A DNA stretch of 53,687 nt from NCBI GenBank assembly GCA_025210485.1, contig JAOARN010000102.1, positions 1 through 53,687 of the forward strand. Direction: 5' to 3'. The translations under genes and the position numbers were made by a program. Source of the DNA: Marinifilaceae bacterium (lineage in GTDB: Bacteria; Bacteroidota; Bacteroidia; Bacteroidales; Marinifilaceae). This document shows positions 18,836 to 27,700 of this stretch, piece after piece (position 1 is the stretch's first letter; each line of letters begins with the position of its first letter). Below the pieces are notes generated by a model, which was not told the origin of the DNA, did no database searches, and worked only from the letters and a program-made list of their open reading frames with translations.

Positions 18836-19087
18836 TTACAAACTGTTAACGTGTAAAGCAAGTTTAGACTTAATATTAGCAGCTTTATTCTTATGAATAA
18901 CATTAATTTTCGCTAATCTGTCCAACATAGAACTTACTTTAGGGAAAAACTCTTTAGCCTCATTTACATCAGACATTGCACGCAACTTTCTAACAGCATT
19001 TCTTGCAGTTTTTGCATAATACTTATTGTGTAATCTTTTCTTCTCAGACTGTCTGATTCTCTTTATTGCTGATTGATGATTTGCCAT
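18836..19087 (-). CDS. rpsT: 30S ribosomal protein S20
   Basis: An 83-aa basic, helical protein binding 16S rRNA. The start [18 protein letters not shown] and the [11 protein letters not shown] motif near the C-terminus are diagnostic. It lies 30 bp downstream of two tRNA-Glu genes on the same strand with no terminator between. It therefore probably shares their promoter, with tRNA processing producing the mRNA 5' end. Confidence 0.97.
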   Translation of the reverse strand: MANHQSAIKRIRQSEKKRLHNKYYAKTARNAVRKLRAMSDVNEAKEFFPKVSSMLDRLAKINVIHKNKAANIKSKLALHVNSL

Positions 19088-19117
19088 CTCTAAAAGTTAT
19101 CTAAGTTATTTAACATG

Positions 19118-19189
19118 TAGTCCGTACGGGAATCGAACCCGTGTTACCAGAATGAAAATCTGGCGTCCTAACCCCTAGACGAACGGACC
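19118..19189 (-). tRNA. tRNA-Glu (anticodon UUC), copy 2
   Basis: 72 nt. The acceptor stem GGTCCGT pairs with ACGGACT, with a closing G-U pair and discriminator A. The anticodon stem CCAGA/TCTGG encloses loop TTTTCAT, giving anticodon UUC. The T arm ends GGTTCGATTCC. CCA is not encoded. The copy is identical to the upstream one, 35 bp away. Confidence 0.97.
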
Positions 19190-19224
19190 AACTTTCTACT
19201 TTAAAAAAAATAATTCAAACTTTG

Positions 19225-19296
19225 TAGTCCGTACGGGAATCGAACCCGTGTTACCAGAATGAAAATCTGGCGTCCTAACCCCTAGACGAACGGACC
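19225..19296 (-). tRNA. tRNA-Glu (anticodon UUC), copy 1
   Basis: 72 nt, identical in sequence to the second copy: anticodon loop TTTTCAT in a CCAGA/TCTGG stem. It is the promoter-proximal gene of the tRNA-Glu, tRNA-Glu, rpsT unit. Confidence 0.97.
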
Positions 19297-19315
19297 ATTT
19301 TTTTTAAACGCGGAG

Positions 19316-19346
19316 CAAAGGTAAATATTATTTTTTAACTACCAAA
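19316..19346 (-). promoter_or_regulatory. Promoter of the tRNA-Glu/tRNA-Glu/rpsT unit
   Basis: On the minus strand TTTG (19346-19343), a 19-nt spacer and TACCTTTG (19323-19316) match the Bacteroidota housekeeping consensus exactly. Transcription would begin about 10 nt before the first tRNA. Confidence 0.85.
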
Positions 19347-19559
19347 CTTTTTTGAAGTTTTTTTTAATTTTTTTTGATTTTATTTTCAAACTGAAATAAA
19401 AAATAGAATCAAAATAGTGCGGATTAAAACTTATATAAATTCAACCCAAACTTCACAAAAGCTTTGCTCTTTCAATAAATCTAAGACCGTGTTTTTCTCA
19501 TTTGCGATGCAAAGTAAGAGATAATTTTCGTAGCCTGCAAATATTTTTTTCACTTTTTT

Positions 19560-19610
19560 TTAAAAAAAAATCAGTATTCTTATCAAAAGCCTGATAATCA
19601 ACACTGATTT
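19560..19610 (-). terminator. Rho-independent terminator of oxyR
   Basis: The outer stem AAATCAGT (19568-19575) / ACTGATTT (19603-19610) contains a nested TTATCA/TTGATAA hairpin and is followed on the minus strand by nine T. It lies 26 bases after the oxyR stop. Confidence 0.8.
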
Positions 19611-19635
19611 ATTTTAAAAAAAATTAATATTTATT

Positions 19636-20577
19636 CTATCTCCACTCTACAATTGTGCCTCTATACTGATTTTGCATATCTTTTGGAATTGCCGTTTTAA
19701 TGCTTTCTGCTAATAGCTCCACTAATTTATGCTTTGAATATCTTCTTGAATACACCAAACTCACTTCTCTCAATGGGTGTAATTTTGAAAAACCCTTAAC
19801 TTGTTTTAATTTTTCAGTAGGCATATATTGCTTTGCCAATTCAGGAATCAAAGTAAACCCACCTTCCTTATCTACAATTTTCATCAAAGTTTCAAGAGAA
19901 TTACTTTCAAATTCAAAAGGTAGTTCCTGATGCTGCAGGTCGTGCATCTCACAAAGATTTACAACTTGGTTTCTGAAACAGTGTCCGTCTCCAAGCATCC
20001 ATATTTCAGGGGTAGCTATATCTTTTACCTCAACAATATCCTTTTTTAACAAATCATGATCTTTGTTTGCATAAATAAGCATCTCTTCAAAAAACAGAGG
20101 TTTTTCAATTATATTTTCTTCTTTTGCAGGAGTTACAAAGATACCAACATCAATCAAATCTTTATGAAGACTATCTAATATATCTTCCGAAACCATTTCC
20201 TCAACCTCGACCTTTATTTTTGGGTAGGATCTAATGTAATCTCCCACAAACATCGGCAATAAGAACGGAGCTAAAGTAGGAATAATTCCAATTTTCAAAT
20301 CCCCTTCAATAGTGTCTCTATAATCAGTAATTATATCTTTAATTTTCTTGTTTTCAGACAATACAATTCTAGCTTGCTGGATTATAGACTTCCCTATGTC
20401 TGTAGGAATAATTGGCTGCTTGGTTCTATCAAATATTGTAACATCAAGGTATTCTTCAAGTTTTTTGATTTGCATACTCAAGGTAGGTTGAGTGATAAAA
20501 CACTTATCTGCAGCCGTAGCAAAATGTCGATAGGTATCAACAGCTACTACGTATTCTAATTGAGTGATAGTTATCAT
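19636..20577 (-). CDS. oxyR: LysR-type peroxide-responsive regulator, OxyR
   Basis: 313 aa. The N-terminal winged helix (residues 1-60) has the HTH A-T-A-A-D-K-C-F-I-T-Q-P-T-L-S-M-Q-I-K-K. The effector domain contains the two redox cysteines of OxyR, Cys200 and Cys209, in G-D-G-H-C-F-R-N-Q-V-V-N-L-C. Oxidation by peroxide to a disulfide would switch it to an activator of defence genes. It is divergent from the glutathione peroxidase gene across a 616-bp region, which makes that gene a possible target. This is inference from context; I could not assign an OxyR box with confidence. Confidence 0.93.
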   Translation of the reverse strand: MITITQLEYVVAVDTYRHFATAADKCFITQPTLSMQIKKLEEYLDVTIFDRTKQPIIPTDIGKSIIQQARIVLSENKKIKDIITDYRDTIEGDLKIGIIPTLAPFLLPMFVGDYIRSYPKIKVEVEEMVSEDILDSLHKDLIDVGIFVTPAKEENIIEKPLFFEEMLIYANKDHDLLKKDIVEVKDIATPEIWMLGDGHCFRNQVVNLCEMHDLQHQELPFEFESNSLETLMKIVDKEGGFTLIPELAKQYMPTEKLKQVKGFSKLHPLREVSLVYSRRYSKHKLVELLAESIKTAIPKDMQNQYRGTIVEWR

Positions 20578-20907
20578 TTTTATTTGTTTTATTTGTTTTT
20601 TTAGTTTTGATATTTAAGATAAATATATTTAATCGCCAAGAATAAAACTATATGTTTTTTAAAGAAAAATTAAAATTTCGATTACTCAATATTTTATTCT
20701 TTCAGGATCATAGTCTCTAATCTGGATATATCCAAACAAGTTATTTCCAATCATACTTCCTAAACTAACTTTAAATGTAAGTTTTAGTCATCTAAATAAT
20801 TATAAAATCTACCTATTTATTTTGACTTAACCAAGCTAAACAACTCATTTTTAAATTTATTTAGATTTATTATAAATTAAACTGATATTTGAATAAAAAC
20901 TATCTAT
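20578..20907. other. Left half of the oxyR-gpx divergent region
   Basis: AT-rich, with no gene seen. Next to the oxyR start the plus strand has TTTTATTTG twice (20580-20597 area), a short direct repeat that may be part of the oxyR promoter. The right half of the region holds the RNA candidate described separately. Confidence 0.35.
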
Positions 20908-20938
20908 TTGATTGAAATATAATTGTGTAGTATATTTG
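20908..20938 (+). promoter_or_regulatory. Promoter upstream of the structured RNA/gpx leader
   Basis: TTTG (20907-20910), 20-nt spacer, then TATATTTG (20931-20938): a full match to the Bacteroidota consensus. There is no start codon or gene in the following 250 bases, only a strong hairpin and a terminator. Confidence 0.65.
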
Positions 20939-20944
20939 ATTTTA

Positions 20945-21097
20945 GAAAATAGAAAAAATATTATTTTTCACTTAAGAGTTTTGTTGATTTGGATTTTAAT
21001 TTAGTGAAAATAATATTTTGATAGTTTTTGTTATTTAAGTTTTATTAGATGTTTGGGTTTTAGCAGTTGAGAGTATTTTATCTCAACTGCTTTTTTT
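20945..21097 (+). ncRNA. Candidate structured small RNA or transcription-attenuating leader of gpx
   Basis: A consensus promoter ends at 20938. Then comes a long hairpin, AAAATATTATTTTTCACT (20955-20972) with AGTGAAAATAATATTTT (21003-21019): 17 bp with one bulged T and a 30-nt loop. About 40 nt later a canonical terminator ends the transcript. No open reading frame fits inside. The size, near 150 nt, and a long imperfect hairpin recall 6S-like RNAs. Because gpx begins 97 bases after the terminator, an attenuator is the alternative. A segment at 21032-21039 (TATTTAAG) can also pair with ACTTAAG near the hairpin loop, so alternative folding is possible. Confidence 0.5.
21062..21097 (+). terminator. 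Rho-independent terminator of the RNA candidate
   Basis: A perfect 11-bp stem (AGCAGTTGAGA at 21062-21072, TCTCAACTGCT at 21081-21091, 8-nt loop) followed by seven T. No protein gene precedes it on this strand for 3.5 kb, so it must end a non-coding transcript or a leader. Confidence 0.9.
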
Positions 21098-21193
21098 AGT
21101 CTATATTTTTTTGAGTATTTTTTATTTTATTGATATATTGACAGTTGAAATTAATCCAAACTATTTTTTTAATCCATATTTATAATTTACAAA

Positions 21194-21814
21194 ATGAAAA
21201 ATCTTATTTTATGTTTAGCTATAATGCTAACTATTCTATCTTGTCAACAAAAAAAGAACAATCAAAACAAGATTGATCTTAAGCAATACGATTTAGAGCT
21301 AATCACAGGAGAAACAGTTAATTTAGATAAGTATAAAAACAAGACAATACTAATTGTTAATACAGCTAGCAAATGTGGATTGACTCCTCAGTATGAGGGT
21401 TTACAGAAACTACATAAAAAATATCATAATAAAGGACTAGTTATTTTAGCGTTCCCATGCGATCAATTTGCAGGTCAAGAACCAGGCTCAAATGATGAAA
21501 TTGCTAATTTCTGCCAAGCCAATTATAATACTGAATTTCCACTATTTAAAAAGACTGAAGTAATTGGAGAAAATGCTCATCCACTATTCAAAACTTTAAC
21601 TGGAATGCTTAAGTTCAATGGGTTTGATGATTCAGAAATGGGAAAGAAGTTTGATAATTTTGTATCAAAAAAATTTCCAGATATATATAATAGAAAAGAA
21701 ATAATGTGGAATTTCACCAAGTTTATTATTGATAAAAATTCTAATCTGATTAAAAGATTCGAACCTAATATCAAGCCTGAGGAGATGGAAGACTATATTG
21801 TAAGTATTTTATAA
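21194..21814 (+). CDS. Glutathione peroxidase-family thiol peroxidase, lipoprotein
   Basis: 206 aa. The signal peptide ends in a lipobox (I-L-S-C, lipid Cys17), so it is membrane-anchored on the periplasmic side. The GPX motifs are N-T-A-S-K-C-G-L-T with peroxidatic Cys61, F-P-C-D-Q-F-A-G-Q-E-P with Gln91, and W-N-F-T-K-F with Trp172. Cysteine replaces selenocysteine, as in bacterial GPX proteins that use thioredoxin. Cys107 is a possible resolving Cys. Between H-P-L-F and the W-N-F motif there are about 40 residues, longer than in compact bacterial GPX proteins (F-N-G-F-D-D-S-E-M-G-K-K-F-D-N-F). It reduces hydroperoxides, and the divergent oxyR suggests peroxide control. Confidence 0.92.
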   Translation: MKNLILCLAIMLTILSCQQKKNNQNKIDLKQYDLELITGETVNLDKYKNKTILIVNTASKCGLTPQYEGLQKLHKKYHNKGLVILAFPCDQFAGQEPGSNDEIANFCQANYNTEFPLFKKTEVIGENAHPLFKTLTGMLKFNGFDDSEMGKKFDNFVSKKFPDIYNRKEIMWNFTKFIIDKNSNLIKRFEPNIKPEEMEDYIVSIL

Positions 21815-21840
21815 TATATATACCTATAATACAATGTTTA

Positions 21841-21888
21841 TGTCCATGGAAAATTACAAAGAACTATGTGTTTTATTTTCCATGGACA
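21841..21888. repeat. 14-bp perfect inverted repeat between gpx and dgt
   Basis: TGTCCATGGAAAAT (21841-21854) and ATTTTCCATGGACA (21875-21888) with a 20-nt loop, 26 bases after the gpx stop. There is no T run on either side. It could be a factor-dependent terminator, an mRNA 3'-end hairpin or a protein-binding site. Confidence 0.55.
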
Positions 21889-21991
21889 ATACAATTATCG
21901 CAAAAAAATCGCATCATATTTTATATTCATATCTACAAGGCTTATTTTTACCAATATATTTTAAACAAAATTTAATTTAAGAATATACCAT

Positions 21992-23323
21992 ATGATGAAA
22001 TGGGAGAAATTACTTTCAGCAAAAAGATTGGGTCAGGAAAATAAGGACTTAGGGCTAAATTATGACATAAGAACTGAATTCCAAAGAGATTATGATAGGA
22101 TAATATTTTCTTCAGCATTCAGAAGACTTCAAAACAAGACTCAAGTTTTCCCATTACCTGGAAATATATATGTTCACAACAGGCTAACCCATAGCCTTGA
22201 GGTGTCATCAGTAGGAAGGTCACTTGGGAATTTACTATCAAATTGGCTAATAAAAAATGGGCATAATCATGACCATATTCGAGAAATTGGCAGTATTGTT
22301 GCTTCAGCCAGCCTAGCCCATGACCTAGGTAATCCTCCATTTGGGCATTCAGGCGAAAAAGCAATATCCTATTTTTTTATAGATGGTATGGGGCGAAATT
22401 TAAAGAATCTATACAGTACTAAACAATGGAATGACCTACTTACCTTTGAAGGTAATGCAAATACACTTAGACTTTTAACCAACCAATTTGGAGGGAAAAG
22501 AGAAGGTGGATTTGCACTAACATACTCATGTTTGGCTTCTATAATTAAATACCCTTGGAGTTCCAGTCATCCTAATGGCATTAAGAAAAAAAAATATGGT
22601 TTTTTTGACTCCGAACAAAAAACTTTTCACAAAATACTAGATCACTTAGAAATCCCACAATTAGGCGAAGATGAGTATGCTAGGCATCCTCTTGTATTTT
22701 TGGTAGAAGCTGCAGATGATATTTGCTACCAAATCATGGATATAGAAGATGCACATAAATTAAATATTCTATCGACAAAAGACACAATCGATATAATGAT
22801 GTCATACTTTGATTCGCAGACAAGCATTGATAAAATACACAAGACATGCACCCAAGTACATGATATTAATGAACAAATAGCATATATTAGAGCAAATATT
22901 ATGGGAAAACTAATCAGTGAGTGTATTGAGGTTTTTTGTGAAAATTATAAAGAAATAATGGCAGGTAAATTTAAATCTAGTTTGATATCAAAAATTCCAA
23001 ACAGCTCAGCCAATGCATATAAAAACTGCACAAATCTTGCTTTCAGTAAAATATATACTCACGACTCTGTGCTTGAGATAGAATTATCAGGATGTAAAAT
23101 TTTAGGAACCTTACTTGAAGAGTTTACAAATGCATTGTTTTGCAAGGATAGCTACTACTCTGATAAATTACTATCACTTATTCCTAAGCAATTTAACATT
23201 AACACAGATGATGCCTATACCAAAACAATGTCGATATTGGATTATATCTCTGGGATGACCGATGTATACGCTTTGAATTTATACAGAAAAATCACAGGTA
23301 TTGAACTAAAAGGAATTAGATAA
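21992..23323 (+). CDS. dgt: Deoxyguanosinetriphosphate triphosphohydrolase (dGTPase)
   Basis: 443 aa HD-domain enzyme that hydrolyses dGTP (or other dNTPs) to the nucleoside and tripolyphosphate. Visible motifs: R-T-E-F-Q-R-D-Y-D-R-I-I-F-S-S-A-F-R-R-L-Q near residue 27, H-N-R-L-T-H-S-L-E with metal ligand His67, and A-H-D-L-G-N-P-P-F-G-H with the HD pair His110/Asp111. E-A-A-D-D-I-C-Y gives the last metal-binding Asp. Two ATG codons stand in tandem (21992 and 21995), and either could start. It converges on the aldehyde dehydrogenase gene, with a shared hairpin between them. Confidence 0.94.
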   Translation: MMKWEKLLSAKRLGQENKDLGLNYDIRTEFQRDYDRIIFSSAFRRLQNKTQVFPLPGNIYVHNRLTHSLEVSSVGRSLGNLLSNWLIKNGHNHDHIREIGSIVASASLAHDLGNPPFGHSGEKAISYFFIDGMGRNLKNLYSTKQWNDLLTFEGNANTLRLLTNQFGGKREGGFALTYSCLASIIKYPWSSSHPNGIKKKKYGFFDSEQKTFHKILDHLEIPQLGEDEYARHPLVFLVEAADDICYQIMDIEDAHKLNILSTKDTIDIMMSYFDSQTSIDKIHKTCTQVHDINEQIAYIRANIMGKLISECIEVFCENYKEIMAGKFKSSLISKIPNSSANAYKNCTNLAFSKIYTHDSVLEIELSGCKILGTLLEEFTNALFCKDSYYSDKLLSLIPKQFNINTDDAYTKTMSILDYISGMTDVYALNLYRKITGIELKGIR

Positions 23324-23334
23324 ATAAAGAAAAC

Positions 23335-23371
23335 AATTAATCCAGTTTATAATTATAAAACTGGATTAATT
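23335..23371. terminator. Bidirectional hairpin between convergent dgt and aldehyde dehydrogenase genes
   Basis: A perfect 14-bp stem (AATTAATCCAGTTT at 23335-23348, AAACTGGATTAATT at 23358-23371) with a 9-nt loop, in the 55-bp gap between two stop codons. Confidence 0.7.
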
Positions 23372-23378
23372 GATATAG

Positions 23379-24764
23379 TTATGATTTATTTATAACAATC
23401 AATTTTTTCTTCTGCATTTCCTTCATTGAATATAATATTCCACCTATTCCAATTCCAGAATTAGCCTGCCCTCCAAAAGGCATCCAATCAACTCTAAAGG
23501 CTGTATGGTCATTAATCATAATAGCTGCAGAATCGATAGATGAGCTTATATCCATAATTTCATTTAACTCATTTGAAAACAATGCAGCCTGAAATGACCA
23601 CTTAGTTGAATTAGCCAATTGAATGGCATCTTCAATCTTATCATAAGTATAGATACATAATACAGGACCAAAGATTTCCATTTCACTTACCAAAGATTTT
23701 TGACTTGGATTTAACAATATTGTAGGCTCAAAACAATTGTTTCCCAATTTATTTCCTCCACAAATTAGCTGTGCACCTTCATTTACAGCATCTGTAACCC
23801 ACTTATAAATTCGGTTTTGTTCTTTTTCCAAAATAAGAGGACCAATATCTGTATCTTTATTTAGAGGATCTCCCACTTTTAATTTACTAACTATTTGTTT
23901 TAAATTATGAATTAATTCATCAGCAATTTGATTATTAACAAAAACCCTCTGAACAGAAACACAAACTTGGCCAGCATGATAAAATGCACCTTTTGCTATC
24001 TTCTGTGCACAATCAGGTACATTTGCAGACGGTTGAACAACAACAGGTGCAGCACCTCCATGTTCAAGAGCACAATGAACACCAGGTGATATAAGGCTTC
24101 TAAGGTACCACCCTATCTTTGCAGAACCTATAAATGACAAATATGCTATTCTAGAATCCTTCACTATATTTTCAGCTTGACTATCGGTACATATACAATA
24201 TTGAACCCAACCTTTATCAGCTCCAGCCTGTTGAAGTAGTTTAACAATATTGATTGTACTAAGTGGAGTTGTAAGTGCCGGCTTCATTATAACTGGACAG
24301 CCAGCAGCAAAAACTGTAACCAACTGATGAATAACAAGATTGATGGGGTGATTAAAAGCGCTAATGCTAAATACAAGACCAATAGGTTCGGAAATAGTAA
24401 ATGCCAACTTATTTTCAGTACCAGCGGCTAATCCCATCGGAATCTCTTCCCCTTTAAGTTGCGAAATAGATTCAATTGCAATACTTATTCCGTTTATAGC
24501 TCTATTAAATTCGACATCCGTGTCACGATAAGGTTTACCCCCTTCATATATAGCTGTATTAATAATATGATTTTTATTTTCAATCATTAAAACTTTGAGC
24601 TTTTCAAGTATTTCAATTCTTTTATGAGCTGCTAATCTTCTTGATTTATTTTTAGCTAAAGAATAAGCTTTCTGAATTTTTATCTCTATATCATGATTTG
24701 ATTCGAAAACTAATTCTTCTATTAATTTATTATCAAAAGGAGAATTTACATATAATTTTTCCAT
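23379..24764 (-). CDS. NAD(P)-dependent aldehyde dehydrogenase, lactaldehyde/PhnY-like clade
   Basis: 461 aa member of the ALDH superfamily. Catalytic Cys268 lies in G-Q-V-C-V-S-V, the general base Glu234 in L-E-H-G-G and the oxyanion Asn138 in A-F-N-H-P. The C-terminal M-P-F-G-G-Q-A-N-S-G-I-G is the standard ALDH signature. The G-A-F-Y-H-A-G-Q-V-C-V-S-V and R-x-D-x-M-P-F-G-G contexts resemble archaeal lactaldehyde dehydrogenase and phosphonoacetaldehyde dehydrogenase rather than the glycine betaine or fatty-aldehyde types, so the substrate is probably a short hydroxy- or phospho-aldehyde (inference). L-E-H-G-G is a small change from the usual L-E-L-G-G. The gene is 23 bp downstream of porW on the same strand. 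Confidence 0.88.
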   Translation of the reverse strand: MEKLYVNSPFDNKLIEELVFESNHDIEIKIQKAYSLAKNKSRRLAAHKRIEILEKLKVLMIENKNHIINTAIYEGGKPYRDTDVEFNRAINGISIAIESISQLKGEEIPMGLAAGTENKLAFTISEPIGLVFSISAFNHPINLVIHQLVTVFAAGCPVIMKPALTTPLSTINIVKLLQQAGADKGWVQYCICTDSQAENIVKDSRIAYLSFIGSAKIGWYLRSLISPGVHCALEHGGAAPVVVQPSANVPDCAQKIAKGAFYHAGQVCVSVQRVFVNNQIADELIHNLKQIVSKLKVGDPLNKDTDIGPLILEKEQNRIYKWVTDAVNEGAQLICGGNKLGNNCFEPTILLNPSQKSLVSEMEIFGPVLCIYTYDKIEDAIQLANSTKWSFQAALFSNELNEIMDISSSIDSAAIMINDHTAFRVDWMPFGGQANSGIGIGGILYSMKEMQKKKLIVINKS

Positions 24765-24787
24765 TATTTTAAATTTATGTAATGAAA

Positions 24788-27700
24788 TTAATTTTCATCA
24801 TAATAGGCTTTGCTAAATTTAACATATTCTTCTATCAATTGATTTTCCTTAAGAGAATTTAGATTTTCAATTGTAATTAAGAATATATTTTTGTTAGTTT
24901 TCTCCAATGGTTTGAACAGGCTTGGATTTGACATAATAGCTCGATTATAAATCATAGCTTGTTTCCTATTATTAAATTGTTTTACAACTAACAGACTTAA
25001 GCTATCGTTAAACTTAGTAATACTAGTTCGAAGATTAGATGTATTATATCTTTTGATACCAGACTGTAGTGTTTTTGAATCAACTTTATCCGTTTCAAAT
25101 AGTATACCGAAATAATGTTTCAGATTATCTCCCATTTTGAATTTATCTGAAATTTTAGACAGTTTTAATTTTAGTAATTGTTTTTCGTCTATTTGCTTAG
25201 AGTCGGCTACAAAGTTCTCAAAGTTTGTTTTAAAATATTTAATATATTCTCCTAGTTTTTTGTCATAATATAGTTTCTCATAATTATCCTCATTGATAAT
25301 AAAAGTGTTTGTTTGGACATATTTAATATAATCATTTATATTTGAATCCTTCTTGAATCTATTATAATAATTAAGTGCCTCATTAAAATTACCTATATTA
25401 TTTACCATAACAAAACTAGTATCTAGATCATAATATTCTCTTCGTACACCATAATCTTTATCAAAATTGGAGACGATAGATCTAAGTTTGGTAACACTAA
25501 TTCCTTTATTTGGTACAGCAAGAACAAGTATATGGTTAGAGTATTTATTATGAATATAATATTCCTCTTTTTTGAATTTATTTTTCTTTTGTTTACTAAT
25601 AAACTGATATTGATCACTTTGCAAATAGTTTTTCTTAAAAAAGAACTTATATTCATCTAAATTCTGTCTTTTCCTTAACATTAAATAATTTGTTTTTGAG
25701 ATTACAAAATTGTTATAATCAGCTCCTTTAAGTGCTTTATAGACATTCTTTTCATTATTTATCTTAAGGAAATAGTTAGTTGCAAATTTCCTGTTAGGAA
25801 ATCTTTTAACAACAACCATATCTAAATTGTCGTCCAACTCAGTTTTAGATGCACGTAACATTGCCGAACGATAGTAGCTGTGGTTAAATTTAGTTATAGA
25901 AAATACCATTTTATTAATGATATTCAATTTTGAAGAAAAAACATGTATATAATAATGCTCCTCTTCTTTGAGCTTATATGGGCTATTTGAATAATCATTT
26001 TTCTTTTTCTCATTCATTTTATCAGTTAATTCGCCCAGCTCTTCCCAGGTTTTCTCGTTCCCTCCATAAGAATTAGCATCAGCTAAAGGAACACCTTTAT
26101 TAAGCTCCTTTAGTATAGAATTTGCAAGATTTTTTTGAGTTATTTCAGCATCCGAATTTGAAATTTCTTCAAGTATTATCTTCATCTGATCTGGGCGTTC
26201 AGAATTACCTAAACTCATAGCTTGCAACATCTTAAACCTGTACTGTAGAAAATTATCAGGATAATTAGAATTTATTGACTGCGCTAATTGAATACAAGCA
26301 TTGAAATTTGAATTAGAATAATAATTAAATGCAATTTCATATTTATCATTTATCATTTTCTTTTCGCGCTCTTTCTTTAAATGATAATTTGGGTCTTGAA
26401 TCGCCTTTGCAAATTCACTTCCTTTAAATTCTGAAATTATTTTATCTCTGTAATAATTTGATCTAGCAATATTATTTATATTCTTATTATTAGTATACAA
26501 ATAGTAATATGTTGATAATAGGTTTTTATTTTTAGGAAAACGAACTAGTAATAATTCATGCATTTTTATAGAATTGTCCGAATCATTAAATTTATCTGCA
26601 TATATTCTACCAGCCATAAAAATAGCCTCTGCAATCTTTAGATTTGAAGCAGCTAGCATTTTTTCATTCAGAGGTAATTCTTGTAAATAGTATTCACGAG
26701 TTTTAGGGTCACCTTTGAGTTGTTTTAAACTGTCCGATACTAAATTATCATCGTCACTATCATCAATATTTTCAATTTCGATAACACTTTTATCGCTTCT
26801 TCGCCAGTTATCGCCCAGTTTTCGTCTTCCCCACTTCCTTGTAAACTCACTTTTTCCTAAACCTACTGTTACAGGATTGTAAAAATACCAATTAGCTTGT
26901 TGTTGTGAGTTAGAGGATGTACTTGAATTTGAGACTAAATTATTTTGCATAAAGAAATTTCTATCTGCTTGCATTTGTTCTTTTTCAGCAAGTTTTCGGG
27001 CTTCTTCAGCTTTAATCTTCTCTATTATACCATCTATTATTCTATTTCTTTCTCTTTCGCTTAATTTCGCAACTCTCTGAAGACTGTCTTGGTGGGTAAT
27101 TTCAGAGAGATTACTAACTAGTTCTGTTAATTTTTCTACTCTTTTAGAGATTAAGTTGTATTTGGGATACGACGCACTTAAATATGTCATTAATGAATCA
27201 TAACACATTTTGGCTTTGGAGTGCTTAGATTTATCAAAATAGTAATCACCTAATTTCAAGTATGACAGTGCTTTTTGATTATCATTAATTACAGAGGTCT
27301 CTGTAGACTTCCAATAATTTTCAACTGCCATATCAAAATTAGAGTCTTTGTAATCCATTTCAGCTAGAGCATAATAAATCTGATCTCTATATTCTAAATT
27401 CTTGTCATCTTTGAGCATTTTCATGAGGATTCCACGAATTTGCTCACCATTATTTCCATTATTATAAACTAGTGCTTTATTTATTTCTGCATTAAACTTA
27501 ATTATATAGGGAGGGTTCTCATCAATTACTTTCTGGTAGTACTCAGAAGCTTTATCAGACTGTTTATTCTCTCTATACATCTGTGCAATTACAAAGTAAA
27601 GACGTGATCTTCTTTGTCTTTTCCGAGTAAGATTGATTGCTTTATGAATACTATTTACAGCATCTGAAAAGTTTTCATTTTCAAAGTCAAGTTTAGCTTG

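Larger units (their letters stand above)
19297..19635. other. Intergenic region between oxyR and the tRNA-Glu unit
   Basis: It holds the tRNA promoter at its left end and the oxyR terminator at its right end. The roughly 200 bp between (19350-19555) show no gene or hairpin that I can support. Confidence 0.5.

Noticed and set aside
20945..21097. Definite assignment as 6S RNA
   Set aside because: Length and a long hairpin fit loosely, but the diagnostic central bubble and closing stem could not be confirmed by eye, so only a candidate RNA is reported.
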